From: PWPR01 sp964497955
GTDB taxonomy: Bacteria > Bacillota > UBA994 > PWPR01
Length of the DNA stretch: 5,812 bases
Direction: 5' to 3'
Assembly (NCBI GenBank): GCA_964497955.1
Contig: CAZCFQ010000131.1
Location: 1-5,812 of the forward strand
Both the position numbers and the translations under genes were made by a program. Shown one piece after another: positions 1 to 5,680 of the stretch; positions within the stretch are counted from its first letter, which is position 1, and every line of letters starts with the position of its first letter. A model generated the notes under the pieces. That model searched no databases. It was not told the origin of the DNA and saw only the letters and a list, made by a program, of their open reading frames with translations.

Positions 1-374
1 TTAATTATATCAAAAATTATACCAACAATTATTCCAGCTCCAGCATATAAAAATAACATTAAAACACTTGTCAAATATTCCCATCCAGCATAATCCTCTG
101 TTAAGTACATTCCTGCAACGAAAGCTCCAAGTGCGAGTGCAAAATTTGTATAGAAAAAAGTATATTTTGCACCAAAAAACCCAACTATAGAAAAAATTAA
201 AATAATTATGGCTGCAAAAAATAAAACTACAAACATAGCTCCATTAAATGAAGTACCACCAAATATAAACTTAGTTATCAAATACCCACCTATCATAAAG
301 ATAGCATTTATTAAAACAGCTATAAGAAAAGTGAAAATCCATTTAGGATCCTTTTTAGAAGGCAATTTTATCAT
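1..374 (-). CDS. Hypothetical multi-pass membrane protein, 3' end outside the window
   Basis: This minus-strand frame starts with ATG at 374-372 and stays open to the left edge, giving 124 residues without a stop, so the C-terminus is missing. The start is supported by a GAAGGGG ribosome binding site (plus positions 381-387) with a 6-nt spacer. After a lysine-rich, probably cytoplasmic N-terminus (MIKLPSKKDPK) there are about four hydrophobic segments, near residues 12-32, 45-66, 73-91 and 101-122. The short loops are rich in Gly, Phe and aromatic residues. I recognise no family motif or catalytic residues, so no function is assigned. It is transcribed divergently from the prepilin gene. A plus-strand open frame at 208-408 lies inside it and is an antisense shadow. 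I am fairly sure it is coding, because of the long hydrophobic open frame, start and RBS, but its role is unknown. Confidence 0.72.
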   Translation of the reverse strand, partial: MIKLPSKKDPKWIFTFLIAVLINAIFMIGGYLITKFIFGGTSFNGAMFVVLFFAAIIILIFSIVGFFGAKYTFFYTNFALALGAFVAGMYLTEDYAGWEYLTSVLMLFLYAGAGIIVGIIFDII

Positions 375-407
375 TTGTGACCCCTTCTTTCCTAAGTATT
401 TTATATA

Positions 408-416
408 AGTATAACA
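408..416 (-). promoter_or_regulatory. Candidate extended -10 promoter of the membrane-protein gene
   Basis: Read on the minus strand this is TGTTATACT, an extended -10 element (TGn followed by TATACT, 5 of 6 matches to TATAAT). It lies about 35 bases upstream of the ATG at 374. I see no good -35 hexamer at the usual distance, which is tolerable for extended -10 promoters. AT-rich DNA yields such matches by chance, so confidence is moderate. Confidence 0.4.
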
Positions 417-446
417 TAAATCATCAATTAAGTATGGGTTTAACAA

Positions 447-549
447 TTTAAAGTAATTAGTAAGAAATATTAGTATTAATTTGGCTAATTTATACACTAG
501 TTTAATAATACTTTAAAAATATCACAGATGGACATATGAAGTACTTTAA
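447..549. repeat. TACTTTAA repeat family in the divergent intergenic region
   Basis: TACTTTAA occurs as direct copies at 509-516 and 542-549 and as an inverted copy at 448-455. The first and third form a 9-bp inverted repeat (447-455 with 509-517). The two direct copies are 33 bp apart, about three helical turns, and the second sits between the -35 and -10 candidates of the prepilin promoter. This could be a regulator-binding arrangement. The repeat is short and AT-rich, so chance is a serious alternative. Confidence 0.3.
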
Positions 550-559
550 GTGTTATAAT
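529..559 (+). promoter_or_regulatory. Candidate promoter of the prepilin gene
   Basis: TGGACA (529-534, 5 of 6 matches to TTGACA) precedes TATAAT (554-559), which carries an upstream TGT (551-553) and so forms an extended -10. The spacer is 19 nt, longer than the usual 17, and the extended -10 may compensate. The start of transcription would fall near 566, leaving a leader of about 35 nt before the ATG at 602. One copy of the TACTTTAA repeat (542-549) lies inside the spacer. Confidence 0.55.
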
Positions 560-589
560 TATTCTTAGAGAAACTTAATTCTTTGGTTT

Positions 590-596
590 GAGGTGA
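590..596 (+). promoter_or_regulatory. Ribosome binding site that decides the prepilin start
   Basis: GAGGTGA at 590-596 is a good Shine-Dalgarno sequence with 5 nt to the ATG at 602. An in-frame GTG at 593 also opens the frame, but it lies inside this Shine-Dalgarno sequence and cannot be served by it. The ATG at 602 is therefore the real start, and it also gives a normal short prepilin leader. Confidence 0.8.
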
Positions 597-601
597 GTCA
601 A

Positions 602-1840
602 ATGAAAAACCATAAAGGATTTACTTTAGTGGAGTTATTGGGTGTATTATTCATTTTAGCAATTTTACTCACACCAGCAGTTCCGCTTGTTAATAAAACG
701 ATATATAACTCAAAAGAAGCAATTTGTAGGAATAATAGAGAAACTATCTTAAGAGCTTATGATAGATATCAATATTTTTATAATGATTATACACTTGCTG
801 ATATTATAAATGATAATATTTGGCCAGAAGAGTTTGAAATGGATGAAAATCATAGATATTGTCCATTGGGTGGTGATTATTTAGTTGATAGTAACGGTGA
901 TATACTTTGTAGCATATGTGATAGTGAAATTTATCCTGAAGAAGAAACATTTTATGAGTTCATTACAGAAGAAGATGTCTTTTTATATAGTAGTACCATT
1001 AGTAGTGGAGGAAATGTTACAGGAGATAATGCAACTATATTTCTTACCAGTGGGACAACTCAAGATGATTTTCCACTTGGAGGACAAGCAGCAGTCTCAA
1101 ACGCATATATAGATGGAGATTTGATTTTAGATGGTGGTAGTTATGGTTTTGGTAGTCAAACAAATCCAGGTGAGTTTTTAATCAATGGAGACTTATATCT
1201 AGGGATTGGTTCAAGAAATATTTATGCAGATGCAATCTATGTAGCAGGTAATCTATATTTAAAAGATGCCAATATAGATGCAACTATTTATGTAGTTGGA
1301 GATGTTGAACTTGATTGGACTCCAACTCTTTCTAATAATACTAAAATATATTATGGAGGAAACTTAACATATCCAATTTCTTATCCACACGCTATTTTAG
1401 ATAAAGTTGTTAATGTTGATGAAACTAGTGAGTTTGATGAAATTCCTACAAAAGATATACCCCCATTTTCAATACCAAGCACAAAGCCAGATCAATGGTA
1501 TTTAGATAACGGGTATATAGATAGTGGAGGTTTAGATAGTAATATTAAAATATTTGCTGATGAATATATTATAGGTTCAACTCATTGGACAATCAATAAC
1601 CCTATTAGTGATGTTGTTTTAGTAGCGAAAAATGGTGATATCGAAATTTCAAATCAAGGAAATAAAGCTTTAAGTGGATTTTTGTTTGCACCAAATGGCA
1701 AAGTTACGCTATCTGGCATTAGCAGTTTTGAAGGAATTGTAATTGCAAAAAATGGCTTTGAAGTAAGTGGTTGGGTTCCTACTACGTTTGTTACCATTGA
1801 AGAGTTGTTCCCAAATGAAGAGGATGTTCCGTTTGAATAG
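602..1840 (+). CDS. Type IV prepilin-like protein with a large beta-helical C-terminal domain
   Basis: This is a 412-residue protein starting at ATG 602; an upstream in-frame GTG at 593 lies within the ribosome binding site. The leader MKNHKG is followed by FTLVELLG and a hydrophobic helix (residues 7-30). That is the class III prepilin motif: predicted cleavage after Gly6 and methylation of Phe7, with the conserved Glu at mature position 5 (E11). Residues 84-106 hold CPLGGDY followed by CSIC (C87, C103, C106), resembling the CPxGG...C motif of many Firmicutes pilins. From about 165 onward come repeated short strands with a Gly-Asp/Asn turn (near 172, 196, 216, 233 and 253, then 345, 366 and 385). 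These suggest a right-handed beta-helix like the polymer-forming C-terminal domains of PilX-like pilus proteins. At 412 residues it is far longer than a major pilin (about 150), so it is more likely a minor or tip pilin, or a pseudopilin-anchored surface protein. No other pilus genes are present in the window. It ends in TAG. The pilin N-terminus is confidently read; the C-terminal fold is inferred. Confidence 0.88.
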   Translation: MKNHKGFTLVELLGVLFILAILLTPAVPLVNKTIYNSKEAICRNNRETILRAYDRYQYFYNDYTLADIINDNIWPEEFEMDENHRYCPLGGDYLVDSNGDILCSICDSEIYPEEETFYEFITEEDVFLYSSTISSGGNVTGDNATIFLTSGTTQDDFPLGGQAAVSNAYIDGDLILDGGSYGFGSQTNPGEFLINGDLYLGIGSRNIYADAIYVAGNLYLKDANIDATIYVVGDVELDWTPTLSNNTKIYYGGNLTYPISYPHAILDKVVNVDETSEFDEIPTKDIPPFSIPSTKPDQWYLDNGYIDSGGLDSNIKIFADEYIIGSTHWTINNPISDVVLVAKNGDIEISNQGNKALSGFLFAPNGKVTLSGISSFEGIVIAKNGFEVSGWVPTTFVTIEELFPNEEDVPFE

Positions 1841-1875
1841 ATTATTATTGTAAAAATATTTCTGTAGTAGAAAGA

Positions 1876-1904
1876 TTGTTGTATCTAGATATAAGCTGTA
1901 TAAT
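1876..1904 (+). promoter_or_regulatory. Candidate pepF promoter
   Basis: A perfect TATAAT at 1899-1904 follows TTGTTG (1876-1881, 3 of 6 matches to TTGACA) with an ideal 17-nt spacer. It lies 34 bases upstream of the pepF start in the 97-nt gap after the prepilin gene. I see no terminator hairpin in this gap, so some read-through from the prepilin gene is possible. Confidence 0.5.
1879..1894. promoter_or_regulatory. Palindrome between the -35 and -10 of the pepF promoter
   Basis: TATCTAGATA (1882-1891) is a perfect 10-bp palindrome. It extends to 16 bp (1879-1894) with one mismatched pair. It fills most of the promoter spacer, a usual place for a repressor site. Palindromes of this length are expected several times in an AT-rich window of this size, so only its position makes it notable. 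Confidence 0.25.
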
Positions 1905-1923
1905 AGTAATGTACAAATAATTT

Positions 1924-1930
1924 GGAGGTG
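1924..1930 (+). promoter_or_regulatory. Ribosome binding site supporting the TTG start of pepF
   Basis: GGAGGTG with a 7-nt spacer points to TTG at 1938. The first ATG in frame is 15 codons later and lies inside the conserved VPxExTWDL segment of the family, so the TTG start is preferred. Confidence 0.8.
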
Positions 1931-1937
1931 CAAAGTT

Positions 1938-3752
1938 TTGGCTAAAGCGAAAAGACTTAAAAGAAGCGAAGTTCCAGTTGAAATGACTTGGGACTTAACT
2001 ACTCTATTTGAATCAAGAGAAGTATGGAAGAAAGAACTAAAAGAAATAGTACCAAAAATAGAAGAGATCAAGAAGTATAAATCAAAATCATGCGAAAGTG
2101 GAGAAACACTTTTAGAAGTTTTAACTTTACTAGAAGAGTTAAGTATTAAAATGATCCAATTAGGAACATATTCTCGACTAAAACAAGCGGGAGATGGCAC
2201 AGATACTCAAAACCAAGAAGATGTTATGGCTTTTTCTCAAGTCAATGCAAAATTTGCAGCGGCAACTTCTTTTATTGAATCTGAAATTATAGCATTAAAT
2301 GAAGAAGAGTTTGAAGCACTATTTGAAGTAGAAGGATTAAAAATATTTAAAAAGTATCTTAAAGATATCTATGATAAAAAAGAACATAGCCTAACACCTG
2401 AAGCTGAGCAAGCTTTAGCAGAAATGAGTGAGTTAATGAATGCTCCTTATAGCATTTATCAAACATCAAAAGCAGCGGACTTGGAGTTTGAATCAATTAA
2501 GGATGCTGAAGGTAATGAATTACCAAACTCATTTGCATTATTTGAAGGCAAATATGAATCACAAGAGGATGTTGTTTTAAGAAGAAACGCATATGACTCA
2601 TTTGTAAAAACTCTTGAGAGATACAAAAACACTTATGCATCAGTTTATGCTACAGAAGTAAGAAAACAAGTAGCTCTAAGTAATCTAAGAGGATATGAAA
2701 CAGTAACTGATATGTTACTTGATCCTCAAGATGTGACATTGGAAATGTATGAAAATCAGCTAGACGTAATTTTTAATGAACTAGCTCCTCATATGAGAAA
2801 ACTCGCTAAAATTAAACAAGAACAACTTGGTCTAGATGAGATTCGTTTCTGCGACTTAAAAGCTCCGCTACCAACTGATTACAATGCACCTGTCACTATG
2901 GATAAAGTAAGAGAGATTATTGTAGAGGCTTTAGGCGTTTTAGGTGATGATTATCAAAATATGGTTAATAGGGCTTTTGATGAAAGATGGATTGATTATG
3001 GAGACAACATTGGTAAATCAACTGGAGCCTTCTGTTCTTCTCCTTATGGAGCTCATCCATTTGTATTAGTTACTTATACAGGAACAATGCGTTCAGCATT
3101 CTTGCTTGGCCATGAATTAGGACATGCAGGACATTTTTATAATGCAAATAGAGAGCAAAGAGTGTTTAATACTAGACCATCAAGATATTTTGTTGAAGCA
3201 CCATCAACTATGAATGAAATGTTAATTGCTAATTATTTATTAAAAGAAAGTGATGATAAGACTCTAAAGCAGTTTGTAATAATCAACTTATTAGGAACAT
3301 ATTATCATAACTTTGTTACACATTTATTAGAAGCTGAGTTCCAGAGAAGAGTATATAAAGCAGCTCAAAAAGGGACTGCTTTAACTGCTAACTTCTTATG
3401 TTCTACAAAGCTATCAGTATTAAAAGAATTCTGGGGAGATGCTGTAGAGATTGATGACGCAGCTGGAATGACATGGATGAGACAGCCTCATTATTACATG
3501 GGACTATATCCATATACTTATTCAGCAGGATTAACAATTTCAACTCTTGTATCTAAAGATATAGATGAGCAAGGCCAACCTGCAGTAGATAAATGGTTAA
3601 AAGTTCTAAAAGCAGGCGGAACCTTAAAGCCATTAGAACTAGCAAAAACAGTTGGAGTTGACATGTCTAATCCAGAACCTATTAAAAAGGCTGTTGCTCA
3701 TGTAGGAAACTTAATAAATGAACTAGGAGATTTATATAAAGAGTTAAAATAA
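1938..3752 (+). CDS. pepF: Oligoendopeptidase F (M3B family zinc metallopeptidase)
   Basis: This is a 604-residue cytoplasmic zinc peptidase, the usual length for PepF, which cleaves short peptides and is involved in peptide turnover. The N-terminus (RSEVPVEMTWDLTTLFES) is characteristic of PepF. A largely helical N-terminal region (about 1-200) precedes the M3 catalytic domain (about 205-590). The zinc site is complete: H392-E393-L-G-H396 within GHELGHAGHF supplies two His ligands and the catalytic Glu, and E420 in FVEAPSTMNE is the likely third ligand. A C-terminal substrate-binding segment is present as QPHYYMGLYPYTYSAGL (516-532), with H518, Y526 and Y528 in the conserved His/Tyr positions of the family. 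There is no signal peptide. Translation starts at TTG with a strong GGAGGTG site. The acetyltransferase gene follows 14 nt after the stop and is probably co-transcribed. No defect is visible. Confidence 0.96.
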   Translation: MAKAKRLKRSEVPVEMTWDLTTLFESREVWKKELKEIVPKIEEIKKYKSKSCESGETLLEVLTLLEELSIKMIQLGTYSRLKQAGDGTDTQNQEDVMAFSQVNAKFAAATSFIESEIIALNEEEFEALFEVEGLKIFKKYLKDIYDKKEHSLTPEAEQALAEMSELMNAPYSIYQTSKAADLEFESIKDAEGNELPNSFALFEGKYESQEDVVLRRNAYDSFVKTLERYKNTYASVYATEVRKQVALSNLRGYETVTDMLLDPQDVTLEMYENQLDVIFNELAPHMRKLAKIKQEQLGLDEIRFCDLKAPLPTDYNAPVTMDKVREIIVEALGVLGDDYQNMVNRAFDERWIDYGDNIGKSTGAFCSSPYGAHPFVLVTYTGTMRSAFLLGHELGHAGHFYNANREQRVFNTRPSRYFVEAPSTMNEMLIANYLLKESDDKTLKQFVIINLLGTYYHNFVTHLLEAEFQRRVYKAAQKGTALTANFLCSTKLSVLKEFWGDAVEIDDAAGMTWMRQPHYYMGLYPYTYSAGLTISTLVSKDIDEQGQPAVDKWLKVLKAGGTLKPLELAKTVGVDMSNPEPIKKAVAHVGNLINELGDLYKELK

Positions 3753-3766
3753 GCTCTTAAATAATT

Positions 3767-4267
3767 ATGGAAAATATTATAATAAGAAGTTTTCATAAAA
3801 AAGACTACCCTTCAGTGAAAAAGATCTATCAAGAAGGTATAGATACTAAAATAGCAACCTTTGAAACACAAGCTCCTGAATTTGATGTCTGGAGTAAAAG
3901 TCATAATTCAAATTGCACATTAGTAGCTATTTATAATGATGATGTAATTGGTTTTATAACTCTTACACCTTTTTCAAGTAGGTATGTATATAGAGGAGTT
4001 GGAGAAGTTAGTGTCTATGTAGCTAGTGAATTTCGCAATTTAGGGGTAGGTTTATCTCTAATGGAAAGCTTTGTTAAAGCTACTGAGGAAGAAGGATTTT
4101 GGATGCTTCTAGCTAAAATTTTTCCTGAGAATCTAGCTAGCTTAAAGCTTCACAAAAGAAATGGATTCAGAGTTGTTGGTAGGTTAACAAAGATAGGTCA
4201 AACTACTGAGGGGATATGGAAAGATAATATTTTTCTTGAGAGAAGATCTGAAGTAGTAGGAAAATAG
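3767..4267 (+). CDS. GNAT family N-acetyltransferase, phosphinothricin/methionine acetyltransferase type
   Basis: This 166-residue protein is close to the usual length of the PAT/YncA (MnaT) branch of GNAT enzymes. These transfer acetyl from acetyl-CoA to the amino group of small substrates such as phosphinothricin, methionine sulfoximine, methionine sulfone or related amino acids. Visible motifs are IYQEGIDTKIATFET (20-34), the GEVSVYV strand with E80, the acetyl-CoA pyrophosphate loop R90-N-L-G-V-G95, then FPENLASLKLHKRNGF (119-134) with N122 and H129, and the C-terminal GIWKDNIFLERRS (149-161). The actual substrate cannot be told from sequence; detoxification of an amino-acid analogue or amino-acid acetylation are both possible. 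No convincing Shine-Dalgarno sequence precedes the ATG. An in-frame TAA at 3758 leaves no better start upstream, so translation probably depends on coupling to pepF, which ends 14 nt earlier. Confidence 0.92.
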   Translation: MENIIIRSFHKKDYPSVKKIYQEGIDTKIATFETQAPEFDVWSKSHNSNCTLVAIYNDDVIGFITLTPFSSRYVYRGVGEVSVYVASEFRNLGVGLSLMESFVKATEEEGFWMLLAKIFPENLASLKLHKRNGFRVVGRLTKIGQTTEGIWKDNIFLERRSEVVGK

Positions 4268-4274
4268 GATAATA

Positions 4275-4310
4275 AAAGACTGGCTTTAAATTTGCCAGTC
4301 TTTCTTTATT
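4275..4310. terminator. Bidirectional intrinsic terminator between convergent operons
   Basis: A perfect 10-bp stem pairs AAAGACTGGC (4275-4284) with GCCAGTCTTT (4294-4303) around a 9-nt loop. On the plus strand it is followed by TTTCTTTATT starting at 4301. On the minus strand the stem runs into TTTTATTAT. It starts 7 nt after the acetyltransferase stop and about 5 nt after the alarmone synthetase stop on the other strand, so it can end both operons. Confidence 0.9.
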
Positions 4311-4980
4311 AGTTAGTTGATAAGTTTTCTGTATCAGTAATTTCGTATTTTTGCATATTTTTATGGATTGATTCCATATGAGAATCAAGAGTTGCAACAG
4401 TTTCTGCAGCTTTTTTCAATTCATCGGTTAAGACCTTAGGGGGATCTTCCACCCTATGTTTATAATAGATTTTATGTTCTAAACTAGCCCAGAAGTCCAT
4501 TGCAATTGTTCTAATTTGTATTTCAACCGGTACATCTAGAATCCTATCTGACAAAAAAACTGGTACTGATAAAACCATGTGTAAGCTTTGGTATCCATTA
4601 GCTTTTGTCTCAATGATGTAATCCTTATACTCTAATACCTGTATATCTGGCTGGCTTATTAACAACTGAGCAATTCTATAAATATCTGATTTAAAAGAAC
4701 ATACAATCCTTATTCCCGCAACATCTTTGACATTATCTCTTATTGAGGGGATAGTAGCCGGAAAGTTTTTTCTTTGCAGTTTATCAATTATGCTTTCCTC
4801 TTTTTTAAGTCTACTTTTGACATATTCTATTGGATTATATGAATGAATGTGACTAAATTCTTTTTGTAATATTTTTATTTTAGTCATTATTTCATCTAAG
4901 CCAAACTCATAGGAAAGCATTAATCGATCAAAGTCCCTATTAGAAACATCTTTTATGTGGTTTGGATAATCACTAAACAT
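4309..4980 (-). CDS. relP: Small alarmone synthetase, (p)ppGpp synthetase of the RelP/YwaC type
   Basis: This 223-residue single-domain RelA/SpoT-type synthetase transfers pyrophosphate from ATP to GDP or GTP to make ppGpp or pppGpp in the cytosol. It has no hydrolase, TGS or ACT domain; the family is usually about 210 residues. Visible motifs are HSYNPIEYVKSRLKK (46-60, ATP-binding R57 and K59), KDVAGIRIVCSF (85-96, Mg-binding D86), the G-loop KANGYQSLH (126-134, with Y130 stacking on the acceptor nucleotide and H134), and VEIQIRTIAMDFWASLEHK (152-170, catalytic E153, plus Q155 and R157). The AMDFWASLEHKIYYK stretch and the following PxxLTDELKKAAE segment resemble B. subtilis YwaC (SAS2/RelP) more than YjbM (SAS1/RelQ), judged from memory. 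All core catalytic residues appear intact. The ATG directly follows the TAA of the upstream metallopeptidase gene, and its GAAGGGG ribosome binding site (4988-4994) lies inside that gene, which indicates translational coupling. Confidence 0.94.
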   Translation of the reverse strand: MFSDYPNHIKDVSNRDFDRLMLSYEFGLDEIMTKIKILQKEFSHIHSYNPIEYVKSRLKKEESIIDKLQRKNFPATIPSIRDNVKDVAGIRIVCSFKSDIYRIAQLLISQPDIQVLEYKDYIIETKANGYQSLHMVLSVPVFLSDRILDVPVEIQIRTIAMDFWASLEHKIYYKHRVEDPPKVLTDELKKAAETVATLDSHMESIHKNMQKYEITDTENLSTN

Positions 4981-4994
4981 TTAAGATCCCCTTC
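4978..4994 (-). promoter_or_regulatory. Coupled stop/start junction with internal ribosome binding site
   Basis: On the minus strand GAAGGGG (4994-4988) is followed after 7 nt by ATG (4980-4978), and the metallopeptidase stop TAA (4983-4981) touches that ATG. Ribosomes ending the first gene are placed directly on the start of the second. The two frames are identical, separated only by the stop codon. Confidence 0.8.
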
Positions 4995-5667
4995 TAATAC
5001 TATTAATAATAGTGAAAAACAAATCAGCTGGTGTAGCTAAAAAAGAAAGAGCAGCAAAATCAAGCATTTCTGTCAGTTTATCTAATTCTTCTTTAGTGAT
5101 AAGTTTATACTGTACAAGTATTCTAATGGCTCGCTTGCTAGCATCAAACTCCAATGGAATTTGTAACAATTGGTAAAAGAAAGCTAATATAAGTAATGAA
5201 ACTCCTATTAAATATATTAAACTCATGCTTTCAAAAACCATTCCAATTAAAATCATAATCCAAGACATAGAAGCACCAAAATCAGCCAAAGGATAAAAAA
5301 GAATTAAGTAATTCAGCAACTTATAATTCTCTATATCTTGTATTAAATGCCCAACTTCATGAGCTGTAACACTAACAGCACTTAAAGATTTGCTCTTACA
5401 TATATCGTCTGAAAGATTAATTTTTTTGTTAGTTGGATCATAGGTCCCATTAAAAGATTCTTTTGTTATATTTATTTCTATATCTACATTCAAAGCATTT
5501 ATTAAAAATCTTACTAACTCACAACCACTCATCTCACAACTAGCTTTGTTATTAAAGTTTTGTTTATGAAGGTGGTTGAACTTACTTCGTATATAAAATG
5601 ATGCAATAATAAATAATGTAAAAAGAATCGTTATTAAAATTAATAAGTTATTTTCGCTATATTTCAT
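4981..5667 (-). CDS. YugP-like membrane-bound neutral zinc metallopeptidase
   Basis: This 228-residue protein has the features of the Zn_peptidase_2 (YugP) family, membrane-anchored zinc proteases of unknown substrate. A first hydrophobic helix (residues 7-26) is followed by a soluble segment with SGCELVRFLINALNVDIEI and NGTYDPTNKKINLSDDI (73-89). Then comes the zinc motif TAHEVGHLIQ with H103, E104 and H107. Two further membrane helices lie near 131-151 and 152-170, and PLEFDASKRA (171-180) supplies E173 as the probable third zinc ligand. A last hydrophobic stretch (203-221) ends in a basic tail. The ATG at 5667 has an AGGAG site (5673-5677) with a 5-nt spacer and an in-frame TAA immediately upstream, so the start is unambiguous. 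It is the middle gene of a minus-strand operon, 13 nt after the TraB/GumN-like gene and abutting the alarmone synthetase. The family assignment is confident; the physiological role is not known. Confidence 0.92.
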   Translation of the reverse strand: MKYSENNLLILITILFTLFIIASFYIRSKFNHLHKQNFNNKASCEMSGCELVRFLINALNVDIEINITKESFNGTYDPTNKKINLSDDICKSKSLSAVSVTAHEVGHLIQDIENYKLLNYLILFYPLADFGASMSWIMILIGMVFESMSLIYLIGVSLLILAFFYQLLQIPLEFDASKRAIRILVQYKLITKEELDKLTEMLDFAALSFLATPADLFFTIINSIRRGS

Positions 5668-5680
5668 TTAAACTCCTAGT

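Noticed and set aside
208..408. Plus-strand open frame of 66 codons
   Set aside because: It lies antisense to the membrane-protein gene, which has a good ribosome binding site and coherent hydrophobic segments; the 66-codon product has no recognisable features.
472..512. 7-bp inverted repeat AGTATTA/TAATACT as a terminator or riboswitch stem
   Set aside because: The arms are short and AT-only apart from one base pair, the loop is 27 nt, and there is no T-run after it; it overlaps the TACTTTAA repeats that explain part of it.
593..601. GTG at 593 as the prepilin start
   Set aside because: The GTG is inside the GAGGTGA ribosome binding site; the ATG at 602 has correct spacing and a normal prepilin leader.
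885..1112. Plus-strand open frame of 75 codons inside the prepilin gene
   Set aside because: It is in another frame of a well-supported gene, has no ribosome binding site of its own that I can see, and its product is low-complexity.
1709..2200. Minus-strand open frame of 163 codons across the prepilin end and pepF start
   Set aside because: It overlaps two real genes and the pepF promoter on the opposite strand; its product looks like no known family and is a typical antisense shadow.
1938..4267. Possible defence or mobile island around pepF and the acetyltransferase
   Set aside because: Both are common housekeeping families with codon use like their neighbours; no integrase, repeats or tRNA border is present.
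4203..4397. Minus-strand open frame of 64 codons over the terminator
   Set aside because: It runs through the terminator hairpin and overlaps the ends of both the alarmone synthetase and acetyltransferase genes in another frame.
4309..4980. Alarmone synthetase as a toxic (ToxSAS-type) toxin of a toxin-antitoxin pair
   Set aside because: The sequence matches the housekeeping RelP/YwaC type closely, and the neighbouring gene is a membrane peptidase, not a small antitoxin.
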